NCBI RefSeq assembly: GCF_009910705.1
Contig: NZ_JAAAXJ010000003.1
Location: 310,001-374,000, forward strand
Source: Microvirga arsenatis
GTDB taxonomy: Bacteria > Pseudomonadota > Alphaproteobacteria > Rhizobiales > Beijerinckiaceae
Direction of reading: 5' to 3'
DNA length: 64,000 nucleotides
How positions within the stretch are numbered: position 1 is the stretch's first letter; every line of letters starts with the position of its first letter. The notes under the pieces are model-generated. The model saw nothing but the letters and a program-made list of their open reading frames with translations, did not search any database and was not told the origin of the DNA. Positions 1 to 7,283 of this stretch are shown here, piece after piece. A program made the position numbers and the translations under genes.

Positions 1-278
1 TTCTGATCCTCACGCCGGTGCTGATGCCGATCGTCAAGCAGGCCGGAATCGACCCTGTCTATTTCGGGGTGCTCTTCATCATCAACAATGCAATCGGCCT
101 GATCACGCCGCCGGTCGGAATCGTGCTCAACGTGGTGAGCGGTGTCGCCCGCGTACCGATGGGGGCTGTTATCAGAGGCGTCAATCCGTTCCTGATCGCG
201 CAGCTTGTCGTACTCGTTCTGCTAATCTTGATCCCCGAACTCGTCACCGTACCACTTGCCTGGCTGCGGGGACGGTAA
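1..278 (+). CDS. TRAP transporter large permease (DctM family), C-terminal fragment
   Basis: The gene starts before the window; only the last 91 residues are visible, in the frame that begins at base 3. The fragment carries the conserved end of a DctM large membrane subunit: a glycine/proline-rich segment with ITPPVG followed by a final hydrophobic helix and a short basic tail ending in RGR. DctM is the ion-coupled translocation subunit of tripartite ATP-independent periplasmic transporters in the inner membrane. The solute-binding protein gene follows 29 bases downstream, so the two are probably one operon. The small membrane subunit (DctQ) would lie upstream and cannot be seen. The substrate cannot be told from this piece alone; the downstream denD suggests a sugar acid. 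Confidence 0.88.
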   Translation, partial: LILTPVLMPIVKQAGIDPVYFGVLFIINNAIGLITPPVGIVLNVVSGVARVPMGAVIRGVNPFLIAQLVVLVLLILIPELVTVPLAWLRGR

Positions 279-307
279 GTTGAAGAATACCAAAGGAGAG
301 GAAAACC

Positions 308-1318
308 ATGAAGGCGCTCAAATTTGCACTGGCTGCCGGAATTGCAGCAACCGTTCTCGCCAACGCACCTGCCTACGCGCAGTTCAGCGAAAGAAGTATT
401 CGCCTGTCGAACGGCGTGAACGAAGACCATCCGAATGGGAAGGGGGTCGAGAAGTTCAGGACCTGTCTTGCCGACAAGTCGGGCGGCAAGCTGAAGGTTC
501 AGGGCTTCTGGGGCAATGCCCTTGGCGGCGACCTTCAAGCCACACAGGCGCTCCGCTCGGGCACTCAGGAGATGGTCGTGACATCCAGCTCGCCCTTGAT
601 CGGGATCCTGCCGGAGCTTGGCGTCTTCGACCTGCCGTTCCTCTTCGCCAATGAGCAGGAAGCGGATGCAGTCCTCGACGGCAGCTTCGGCAAGCATATC
701 GATGCGAAGCTGGAAGGCGCCGGGCTCGTCAACCTGGCCTATTGGGAAAACGGCTTCCGCAACCTGACCAACTCACGCCGCCCGGTTGAGAAGTGGGAGG
801 ACTTCAAAGGCCTCAAGGTTCGGGTGATGCAGAACAATGTGTTTCTCGACACGTTCAAGAACATGGGGGCCAATGCGGTGCCCATGGCCTTCGGCGAGGT
901 GTTCACCGCTCTTGAGACCAAGGCCATCGACGGTCAGGAGAATCCCTTCGTCACCATCGACACTTCCAAGTTCTACGAGGTCCAGAAGTATCTGTCGGTG
1001 ACGCGCCACGCCTATACCCCGTTCCTCGTACTCTACTCCAAGAAGCTGTGGGATGGGCTGTCCAAGGATGAGCAGGCGGCGCTTCGGGAATGCGCGGTGG
1101 TTGCCCGCGACGAGCAGCGCAAGGTGTCCCGCGAGCTGTCTCAAGCGTCGCTCAACAAGATCAAGGGGGCCGGCATCGTCGTCAACGAGCTCAATGCACA
1201 GGAAGCGCAGCGCATGCGCGAGCAGGCGAAGCCCGTCTGGGAGAAGCACGCCGCTACGATCGGCTCCGAGACCGTCAAGATGATGCAGGACGAGCTGGAG
1301 AAGATCCGCAAGAAGTAA
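308..1318 (+). CDS. dctP: TRAP transporter solute-binding protein, DctP family
   Basis: This 336-residue protein has the normal length for a TRAP periplasmic binding protein. Residues 1-24 form a signal peptide (basic start, alanine-rich core, cleavage after AYA). The mature chain shows the DctP pattern: an early SNGV.EDHPNGKGVEKF segment, LPFLF, and KGLKVRVM, which carries the arginine that normally salt-bridges the carboxylate of the ligand. The start is supported by an AGGAG ribosome site seven bases upstream. It captures an organic acid in the periplasm and delivers it to the DctQM membrane pair. A strong hairpin terminator follows, so it is probably the last gene of the transporter operon. 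denD just downstream makes D-erythronate or a related C4 sugar acid a reasonable but unproven ligand. Confidence 0.92.
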   Translation: MKALKFALAAGIAATVLANAPAYAQFSERSIRLSNGVNEDHPNGKGVEKFRTCLADKSGGKLKVQGFWGNALGGDLQATQALRSGTQEMVVTSSSPLIGILPELGVFDLPFLFANEQEADAVLDGSFGKHIDAKLEGAGLVNLAYWENGFRNLTNSRRPVEKWEDFKGLKVRVMQNNVFLDTFKNMGANAVPMAFGEVFTALETKAIDGQENPFVTIDTSKFYEVQKYLSVTRHAYTPFLVLYSKKLWDGLSKDEQAALRECAVVARDEQRKVSRELSQASLNKIKGAGIVVNELNAQEAQRMREQAKPVWEKHAATIGSETVKMMQDELEKIRKK

Positions 1319-1339
1319 AGCTCATCCCCTCCTGTCGAG

Positions 1340-1371
1340 AGCACTGTCCGGAGCGACCTCCGGACAGTGCT
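1340..1371 (+). terminator. Rho-independent terminator after dctP
   Basis: A perfect 14-base-pair stem (left arm AGCACTGTCCGGAG, loop CGAC) is followed by TCTCTT. It lies 21 bases after the dctP stop codon. Its position also argues against any denD start upstream of about 1380. Confidence 0.8.
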
Positions 1372-1444
1372 TCTCTTGATCGTCTTGGCCGGAGCGGAGT
1401 CCCTGGGGTGCATGGATCCGCTGCCTTGTGATTGGATCATGCCA

Positions 1445-2425
1445 ATGCAAATCCTCATCTTCGGCGCGGCCGGCATGGTCGGACGCAAGCTCGCTGACCG
1501 TCTGGTGCAGGAGGGGCAACTCGGCGGAACAGCAATCTCGCGTCTGATCCTGCATGACGTGGAAACGCCTTTCCGGCCTGACGCGCCGTTCCCGGTCGAT
1601 ACGCTCACATCCGACTTCTCCGCTCCCGGAGAGGCGGAAAGGCTCGTGGCAAACCGGCCGGACGTCATCTTCCACCTGGCTGCCATCGTCTCGGGCGAGG
1701 CCGAGGCAGATCTGGAGAAGGGATATAGGATCAACCTCGACGGAACCCGTTTCCTCTTCGATGCCATTCGTCTCATTGGTGACGGGTATTGCCCGCGTTT
1801 GGTCTTCACATCCTCGATTGCCGTTTTCGGAGCGCCCTTTCCGGAGGCTATCGGAGACGAGTTCTTCCTGACGCCGCTCACCAGCTACGGTACACAGAAG
1901 GCGATCGGCGAACTGCTCCTCGCTGACTATTCGCGGCGCGGCTTCTTCGATGGTGTGGGAATCAGGCTGCCGACGATCTGTGTGCGACCCGGCAGGCCGA
2001 ACAAGGCCGCCTCCGGCTTCTTCTCCAGCATCATCCGCGAGCCCCTGAACGGCCAGGAGGCCGTTCTGCCGGTGCCACTGGATGTGCGCCACTCCCATGC
2101 CTCGCCACGATCTGCGGTCAACTTCCTGATCCATGCGGCGACGCTCGATACGGCGGAGGTCGGTCCCCGGCGCAACCTGACGATGCCGAGCGTCTCCGTG
2201 ACCGTGGCCGAGCAGATCGATGCAATGCGGCGTGTGGCCGGCGAGCGTTTCGCCGCCCGCATCCGGCAGGAGCTCGATCCGACAATCATCCGTTTCGTCG
2301 AAGGGTGGCCGCGCCGCTTCGATGCTCGGCGCGCGGAAAGTCTCGGGTTTCGAGCCGAGGCAAGCTTCGACGAGATCATTTTCGTCTATATCGAGGATGA
2401 GCTTGGCGGGTCCATTCCTGCCTGA
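1445..2425 (+). CDS. denD: D-erythronate dehydrogenase, SDR-type NAD-dependent epimerase/dehydratase family
   Basis: This 326-residue extended short-chain dehydrogenase closely resembles the DenD family, which oxidises D-erythronate at C2 in four-carbon sugar-acid catabolism. The N-terminus has the Rossmann motif GAAGMVG at residues 7-13. SSIAVFG and YGTQK supply the Ser-Tyr-Lys catalytic set. The central block ending in RPGRPNKAASGFFS is characteristic of DenD. I chose the ATG at 1445 because family members begin a few residues before the GxxGxxG loop; an in-frame ATG at 1439 is equally possible. Neither has a clear ribosome site. An adjacent TRAP transporter is a typical partner. The other den genes (kinase, isomerase) are not in the window. 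Confidence 0.85.
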   Translation: MQILIFGAAGMVGRKLADRLVQEGQLGGTAISRLILHDVETPFRPDAPFPVDTLTSDFSAPGEAERLVANRPDVIFHLAAIVSGEAEADLEKGYRINLDGTRFLFDAIRLIGDGYCPRLVFTSSIAVFGAPFPEAIGDEFFLTPLTSYGTQKAIGELLLADYSRRGFFDGVGIRLPTICVRPGRPNKAASGFFSSIIREPLNGQEAVLPVPLDVRHSHASPRSAVNFLIHAATLDTAEVGPRRNLTMPSVSVTVAEQIDAMRRVAGERFAARIRQELDPTIIRFVEGWPRRFDARRAESLGFRAEASFDEIIFVYIEDELGGSIPA

Positions 2426-2448
2426 TCTGGCAAAGACCAGATCTGCGG

Positions 2449-2775
2449 CTAAGGCCGGCGCCATCTTGCCGCTACCCAATGCCGAAGCGCTCGCCACTTT
2501 TCGATGCCCCAGATTGTAAAGCGCCCAACAGGCTTCCGGAGAAAGGGCAGGTCATAAGCTATCAGGAGAAGGCCCAAGGGCAGCATCCAGAAACCCAGAA
2601 AGGGCAGGATGGCGAAGATGCCGCCGAGGATGAGCAGAATTCCTGCGGGCAGTCTGATCCATCGTGCCTGAGGATGCCTGAGGTTGCGCAGGACAGTGGC
2701 GACCTTGCCTGGCACTTCGTGCTCCAGGTTTCTGAAGGCCTGTCTCAGGACCGCTCTTCCGCTTTGATGCCTCAT
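2449..2775 (-). CDS. Small two-helix membrane protein of unknown function
   Basis: This is a predicted 108-residue protein. The N-terminal third is basic and amphipathic. The centre has two closely spaced hydrophobic helices (about residues 47-64 and 66-80) separated by FLGFWMLP, and the tail is rich in Arg and Trp (ending ARWRRP). That pattern suggests an inner-membrane hairpin with both ends in the cytoplasm. I do not recognise the family with certainty; it resembles short 'putative transmembrane' proteins found in Hyphomicrobiales. The ATG at 2775 has no obvious ribosome site. The frame stays open further upstream, but that part has an unlikely composition and overlaps the next gene. It converges with denD, 23 bases apart. 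Confidence 0.6.
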   Translation of the reverse strand: MRHQSGRAVLRQAFRNLEHEVPGKVATVLRNLRHPQARWIRLPAGILLILGGIFAILPFLGFWMLPLGLLLIAYDLPFLRKPVGRFTIWGIEKWRALRHWVAARWRRP

Positions 2776-2845
2776 GACAGGGAAAGATCGTTTATGGGCG
2801 GAGGTTCCGGAAAGCCTCGGTAAGGAACCCGCTTCGGTGGCTAAT

Positions 2846-3145
2846 TTACAGGACCAGCCCCGAAAGGGCGTCCGCAACGGCTTTTCTTCCTTGTTCGCGG
2901 ATTCGATTGAGGCGTGCCGTATGTTCGGAGCGCGCGAGGCGGTCGAGATGAGGAATGAACTCCAGCGGCAGGGCTGGATCACCCACATACTGAGGCTTGT
3001 CGCTTCTCTCGAAATAATCTGCCCTCAGCATCCTTCCCAGATGCTCCTGAACCGGAATCGGCAAGGAAGGTCTGTTGCTCCGAGTGCGAGAGAGCATATA
3101 GGTGGGGTGTGCGGAACCGTGAAAGGCAAAATCTTTGTCGAGCAT
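2846..3145 (-). CDS. Conserved-looking 99-residue protein of unknown function
   Basis: The product is soluble and charged, with no signal peptide or membrane helix. The middle reads VQEHLGRMLRADY, then DKPQYVGDP and LPLEFIPHLDRL, then a helical Lys/Arg/Glu-rich C-terminus. The amino-acid usage is that of a real protein, unlike the overlapping alternative frames. I have the impression that similar short proteins occur in Methylobacterium relatives but cannot name a family. No strong ribosome site precedes the ATG. A weak match to an EcfG promoter lies about 35-55 bases upstream, so it may be a small stress-regulated protein. It points the same way as the small membrane protein, with a 70-base gap. 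Confidence 0.55.
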   Translation of the reverse strand: MLDKDFAFHGSAHPTYMLSRTRSNRPSLPIPVQEHLGRMLRADYFERSDKPQYVGDPALPLEFIPHLDRLARSEHTARLNRIREQGRKAVADALSGLVL

Positions 3146-3177
3146 AGCGGGCCCCCGCGCCTCATATGGTCTGGGTT

Positions 3178-3202
3178 AACGCGAATAAGGCGCCGAAGTT
3201 TC
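3178..3202 (-). promoter_or_regulatory. Weak EcfG-like promoter candidate for the 99-residue protein
   Basis: On the minus strand the sequence reads GAAAC, 16 bases, then CGTT. This is one mismatch from the alphaproteobacterial general-stress consensus GGAAC-N16/17-CGTT. Read with a 17-base spacer it is GGAAA-N17-CGTT, also one mismatch. Placement relative to the start at 3145 is suitable. Confidence 0.3.
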
Positions 3203-3421
3203 CGCCCGCCTTGGGTGTCGCGTGGCGACAAGGTGAGCAACCCGTCTGCCGAACCAGTCCAGAGCCCCTTTGGGCTGCTAGGGCTTCCGGATCGCAGAAG
3301 CGCTCATGGCGATCAGATCACGGCTTTTTGTGTGGCAAAAAGGCAAGTCCGGTTGAAGGGAGCCGGTTTCCTGCCATCTTCAGACGTGCTGCCTCTCGGC
3401 AGAGAGCTTGGGGAGCTTTTC

Positions 3422-4402
3422 ATGCAAACACCCGATGAATGGGAAATTCCTCCCGAGTTCCAGCCCGATCCTCATGCCCTTGATTATGACCTGCAGGGGG
3501 CTCTGGCTGCCGTCGTGTCCCTCCGCGCGCGAGTTCCCGACGATGCCTTCACGGCTGAGACGCTTGGTACCGAAAGGGCAGGGCAGGGAGTCGTCATTCG
3601 CGATGACGGCCTCGTCGTCACCATCGGCTACCTGATTGCAGAGGCGGAGGAGATCTGGCTCACCACGAGGACGGGCCGAGCCGTTCAGGCGCATGTGCTC
3701 GCCTATGATTACGAGAGCGGCTTCGGTCTCGTCCAAGCCGTGAAGCCCCTGGGTGTGCCGGTCCTGGCTTTGGGGGACTCGCGCCGTCTTGCGCCGGGAG
3801 ACTCGGTCGTGGTCGCCGGCAGCGGCGGGCAAAGCCATTCCCTAGCGGCACAGGTCGTGGCCTGTCAGGAATTCGCCGGGTATTGGGAGTATCTCATCGA
3901 CGGAGCGATCTTCACGGCGCCGGCGCATCCGAACTGGGGAGGAACGGCTCTGATCGGCCCGCGGGGCGACCTCGTCGGCATAGGCTCGCTCCAGCTTCAG
4001 CACCAGACGTCGGGCGGCACGGTGGTGCCCCTCAACATGAGTGTACCCATCGACCTCCTGAAACCGATCCTCAACGATCTTCTCACCCTTGGCCATGTCA
4101 AGCGTCAGCCGCGGCCATGGCTCGGCTTCTATGTCGCCGAGACCGAGGACAACCACATCACGGTGATCGGCCTCGCGGGAGATGCTCCGGCGCAGCGGGC
4201 CGGTTTGCGGGCCGGCGACCGGGTTCATGCGGTCGGCAACCGGACCGTAGGATCCCTGGCCGAATTCTACCGTACCATATGGGCGCTGGGTCACGCCGGC
4301 GTTGACGTTCCGCTCACCCTTGAGCGGGAGGGTGACAGGTTCGACGTCGCCGTTCGATCCGCGGATAGAGGCCGCTTCATGAAGACGCCACGGCTCCAGT
4401 GA
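3422..4402 (+). CDS. HtrA/DegP-fold protein with PDZ domain, catalytic triad missing (pseudoprotease)
   Basis: This is a 326-residue protein with a trypsin-like domain (about 25-225) and a C-terminal PDZ domain (about 230-312; PWLGFYV, then AGLRAGDRVHAVGNRTV). In active HtrA proteases the triad sits in VTNNHV, D-IAL and GNSGG. Here the aligned positions read VVTIGYL (Tyr70 for His), ESGFGLV (Gly100 for Asp) and HPNWGG (Trp172 for Ser), so it should not cut peptides. There is no signal peptide, so it is probably cytoplasmic. The ATG at 3422 has GGGGAG upstream; further in-frame start codons lie upstream but the intervening sequence is not protein-like. A peptide-binding or scaffold role is an inference. 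The upstream 276 bases (3146-3421) contain no gene. Confidence 0.8.
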   Translation: MQTPDEWEIPPEFQPDPHALDYDLQGALAAVVSLRARVPDDAFTAETLGTERAGQGVVIRDDGLVVTIGYLIAEAEEIWLTTRTGRAVQAHVLAYDYESGFGLVQAVKPLGVPVLALGDSRRLAPGDSVVVAGSGGQSHSLAAQVVACQEFAGYWEYLIDGAIFTAPAHPNWGGTALIGPRGDLVGIGSLQLQHQTSGGTVVPLNMSVPIDLLKPILNDLLTLGHVKRQPRPWLGFYVAETEDNHITVIGLAGDAPAQRAGLRAGDRVHAVGNRTVGSLAEFYRTIWALGHAGVDVPLTLEREGDRFDVAVRSADRGRFMKTPRLQ

Positions 4403-4417
4403 TCGGGATGTTGCATG

Positions 4418-4495
4418 ATGCTTCCGAGACGAAGCATGAGTGGGCCTCCCTGACTGAGGCGGGAACATTTATCATTATGCTGCTCATTATGCTGC
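4418..4495. repeat. Intergenic hairpin and 12-bp tandem repeat
   Basis: After the HtrA-like gene there is a 7-bp inverted repeat (ATGCTTC at 4418-4424 and GAAGCAT at 4431-4437). It is followed by two exact, adjacent copies of TCATTATGCTGC at 4472-4483 and 4484-4495. The hairpin has no T-run, so it is at best a weak terminator. The tandem repeat is 35 bases before the next start codon and could be a protein-binding site. Confidence 0.5.
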
Positions 4496-4529
4496 CGATC
4501 CATCGACAAAACTGGACGCTTCCACGCTC

Positions 4530-5363
4530 ATGACCTTCTCCCGAGCCGACGCGTTGAATCTTGCAGAGCTTCTCAGGACCACGGCACAGGCCGAGATCCT
4601 GCCGCGCTTTCGGAACCTTTCGACCGGGGCCGTCCGCACCAAGACGTCTCAACTCGATCTGGTGACGGATGCCGATGAGGCCGCCGAACGGGTCATGGAG
4701 ACCGAGCTGCGTCGCCGCTATCCCGGAGCGCTCATCCTCGGGGAGGAGGGGGTAAGCCGCGATCCTCGGCTGCTCGATGGCTTGGCGGAGGCCGATCTGG
4801 CCTTCATCCTCGATCCTGTCGACGGCACGCTGAACTTCGCATCCGGACTGCCTCTCTTCGGCGTTATCGCTGCTGTCGTAGCGAGAGGCGAAGTGGTCTG
4901 TGGGGTCATCCTGGACCCGATCTCCGACGATTGGGCCATCGCGGTGCGAGGCGAGGGAGCCTGGATCCAGCGTCCCGATGGCGGCACCCGGTCCCTCCAG
5001 GTTGCATCCCCCGTGCCTCTGGCGCAAATGAGCGGCAATGTCTCCTGGCGCTATCTTCCGGAGAAACTCCGGCCCATGGTTACGGGGCGTCTGCCGAAGG
5101 TGGCGATGGCAGCGGATCTGCGCTGCTCGGCTCATACCTACCGCCTGATCGCGGCCGGCCACCTGCATTTTTCCTTTTCATCGAGCGTCATGCCGTGGGA
5201 CCATGCCGCAGGATGGCTGATCCATCGCGAAGCGGGGGGCTACACGGCGCATTTCGACGGCTCTCCCTACCGGCCCGTCAATCGCAGCGGCGGCCTTATC
5301 TCAGCGCCCGACAGGGAAAGCTGGCAGGCCGTGCGCGACGCGCTGCTCGCGTCTCAGGATTGA
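4530..5363 (+). CDS. Inositol monophosphatase-family phosphatase
   Basis: This 277-residue protein is a Mg-dependent, Li-sensitive-type sugar phosphatase. The family's metal-binding motifs are intact: TDADEAAE (about 48-55), GEEGV with the catalytic Glu (about 72-76), DPVDGTLNF (about 97-105) and the C-terminal WDHAAG (about 222-227). Members dephosphorylate inositol phosphate, histidinol phosphate, fructose bisphosphate or related substrates, and sequence alone does not separate these. There is no ribosome site before the ATG at 4530, but no other start fits. Its stop overlaps the end of the convergent regulator gene by ten bases. No neighbour points to a specific pathway. Confidence 0.85.
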   Translation: MTFSRADALNLAELLRTTAQAEILPRFRNLSTGAVRTKTSQLDLVTDADEAAERVMETELRRRYPGALILGEEGVSRDPRLLDGLAEADLAFILDPVDGTLNFASGLPLFGVIAAVVARGEVVCGVILDPISDDWAIAVRGEGAWIQRPDGGTRSLQVASPVPLAQMSGNVSWRYLPEKLRPMVTGRLPKVAMAADLRCSAHTYRLIAAGHLHFSFSSSVMPWDHAAGWLIHREAGGYTAHFDGSPYRPVNRSGGLISAPDRESWQAVRDALLASQD

Positions 5364-5998
5364 TCCATCCGACGAAGGTAGTTGTAGACCGTGGCCCGCC
5401 CGAGGCCGAGCACGCGGGAGATGTAGGCCGCCGAGTTGCGGCCGCCGAAAGCTCCGTCTCCTGCGAGATCCATCACGAGCTGCTGCTTCTGCGAGCGGCT
5501 CATCTCGGCAATGGTCAGGCCGCGCTCGCGCGTCCAGCTCTGGATGTATTCGTTGATCCGCTCGTGCCAGTCCTCCTTGAACAATGAGGCAGGCTTTTCA
5601 GCGGTCTGCGGCACGGCGACCAAGGCCGTCAATGTCTGCATGACCGCATGGAAGTGCGAAACGTCCACGTTGATGCAGAGAATGCCGACAGCCCTCATGC
5701 CGGATCGCAGAACGGCGCTGACGGACTTGATGCGCCTTCCATCCCAGTTCACCTTCTCGTAAGGACCGATGATCGTATCGGACGGCTTGAAGTCGATCTC
5801 ATGCAGCAGGGAAGGTTCTCCAAGCTCCCGTTTGGAAAACGGGTTCGAGAGATGCACGACCGTCTCGGTGGAGAGATCGTGAAGCACCACCTCCGCGTAA
5901 GGCCGGAAGAGCAGGGCAATGGCATCGCAGACGGGAACATAGCTGGCGAGCTCCGACGGCAGCGCAGGCCTGGGCTGTGCCTCTTGAGCTCGACTCAT
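5354..5998 (-). CDS. PAS-HTH transcriptional regulator, YheO/DauR type
   Basis: This is a 214-residue protein with an N-terminal YheO-like PAS domain (about 15-125; FRPYAEVVLHDL near the start, GILCINVDVS near the end). A C-terminal helix-turn-helix (about 160-212) ends in YISRVLGLGRATVYNYLRR. Family members such as DauR sense an amino acid or its keto product and control catabolic operons. The gene is translationally coupled to the upstream aminotransferase: its ATG overlaps the aminotransferase TGA (ATGA at 5995-5998). It is therefore very likely the regulator of this divergent cluster, and the palindrome at 7170-7186 is its best candidate operator. Whether it activates or represses cannot be seen. 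Confidence 0.85.
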   Translation of the reverse strand: MSRAQEAQPRPALPSELASYVPVCDAIALLFRPYAEVVLHDLSTETVVHLSNPFSKRELGEPSLLHEIDFKPSDTIIGPYEKVNWDGRRIKSVSAVLRSGMRAVGILCINVDVSHFHAVMQTLTALVAVPQTAEKPASLFKEDWHERINEYIQSWTRERGLTIAEMSRSQKQQLVMDLAGDGAFGGRNSAAYISRVLGLGRATVYNYLRRMDQS

Positions 5999-7110
5999 GA
6001 CAGTTCCGAGCGGACGAACTCGGCAAGCCGTTCGAGACCTGCCTCAAGATGATGGGCTGGAGCGCCGATGCCGATCCTGATGTAGCGATCCATGCCATAG
6101 ACGTCCCCGGGCAGCAGCATGATGCTGCGTTCCTCGCGCATGCGGTGCACGAGCTCGGTCGAGTTCATGGGCATGGCATAGCGGATGAAGGCCATACCGC
6201 CGGCCTTCGGAGGCACGAACGAGAACAGGTCCTTGTTGGCATCCACCCAGCTCTGCAGGAGGGCCAGATTCTCGCGCAGGATCCGCTTGCTGCGGGACAG
6301 GATCTCCTGCCGCTTGGCCGGCTGGACGGCGATCTCGGCCACGAACTCGCTCACTGCCGATGTGGTGATCGACGTATAGTCCTTGCGCTGCCACGAGGCG
6401 TAGATCTCCTGGGCAGGCCCTACGAGCCAGCCGATGCGCAGGCCGGGAAGCGCCATTGCCTTCGAGAGGCCGCTCGTGACGATGGCTTTTTCGTAGAGAT
6501 CGGCAAAGCTCGGAGGCTCCTCCTGCTCCAGCTCCGCCCCCTTGTAGACTTCGTCGGCATGGAGGTAGATCCCATGCTCCCGGGCAATGGCCACGAGGCC
6601 GCCCATCGTCTCGAGCGGCAGGACGCTTCCCGTCGGGTTGTTGGGATTGCAGATCGTCATCATCTTGGTGCGGCTGGAGACAGCCTTCCGCACATCGTCG
6701 AGGTCCGGAACCCATCCAAGCTCCTCGCGGAGCAGAACCTCCTTCACGGTCGCGCCGATGGCGCGAGCCCAGCCCCAGATCTGCAGGTAGTTGGGAACGA
6801 AGACGATCAGCTCATCGCCGGGCTCGAGAAGCGACATCACGATGAGAAAATTGGCTTCCGCCGATCCGTTGGTGACGATCACCTCGTCGCCGCCGCGGTT
6901 GGCGTAGAGGTTTGCGACGGCTTGGCGCAATTCCACGCGGCCATTCGTCCAGCCGTAACCCAGTTCCACGTCGAGCAGCTGGTTCTGCTGCTCCGGCGTG
7001 AGGAGCTCCCGGAGGGAATAGGGGTGCACACCGCTGTCGGACAGATTGTACTCGACCGTGTTCTCATAGAGCGACTGGATGCGCTCGAGCGTGAACTCTT
7101 CGATCTTCAT
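5995..7110 (-). CDS. PLP-dependent aminotransferase, class I/II (copy A)
   Basis: This 371-residue fold-type I aminotransferase shows the expected cofactor motifs: VTNGSAEAN (phosphate cup), NPNNPTG (Asn binding), HADEVY (Asp binding the pyridine N) and SGLSKAMALPGLRIGW with the Schiff-base lysine. It begins MKIEEFTLER, and this start gives the same N-terminus as its paralogue across the divergent promoter (both continue with SLYEN/TLYEN and SGVHP). The two are clearly homologous over the full length but far from identical, so they probably take different amino donors or catalyse sequential steps. It forms a two-gene unit with the regulator. The substrate is not known; the rest of the cluster suggests an amino acid or peptide-derived compound. 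Confidence 0.88.
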   Translation of the reverse strand: MKIEEFTLERIQSLYENTVEYNLSDSGVHPYSLRELLTPEQQNQLLDVELGYGWTNGRVELRQAVANLYANRGGDEVIVTNGSAEANFLIVMSLLEPGDELIVFVPNYLQIWGWARAIGATVKEVLLREELGWVPDLDDVRKAVSSRTKMMTICNPNNPTGSVLPLETMGGLVAIAREHGIYLHADEVYKGAELEQEEPPSFADLYEKAIVTSGLSKAMALPGLRIGWLVGPAQEIYASWQRKDYTSITTSAVSEFVAEIAVQPAKRQEILSRSKRILRENLALLQSWVDANKDLFSFVPPKAGGMAFIRYAMPMNSTELVHRMREERSIMLLPGDVYGMDRYIRIGIGAPAHHLEAGLERLAEFVRSELS

Positions 7111-7169
7111 GGATCCTCGCGGTGAAAAACAAATCTTTCGGCTCTGTAGCACTCGGGATTTAGACGATA

Positions 7170-7186
7170 AAGTCCAATTTGGACTT
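7170..7186. promoter_or_regulatory. Perfect palindrome between divergent aminotransferase genes, candidate operator
   Basis: AAGTCCAATTTGGACTT consists of two exact 8-base arms around a single T. It lies in the 173-base gap between the two aminotransferase starts. On the minus strand a TTGAAC box (7199-7194) precedes it and a TTTAT element follows, so it could cover the leftward promoter core. TTGACG at 7185-7190 could be the rightward -35 box. Confidence 0.6.
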
Positions 7187-7283
7187 GACGGTTCAAAAAT
7201 TCCCCTGGCATGGTCCGCTCCTCGCGAGGCGGCATGGGAGGAACTGGCGCAGAGCAGGTCTGCAGCTTCCTCCAAAATGGAGC

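Noticed and set aside
2424..2443. A 7-bp hairpin (GATCTGG/CCAGATC) after denD as terminator
   Set aside because: It is short, overlaps the stop codon and has no T-run, so I did not list it as a feature.
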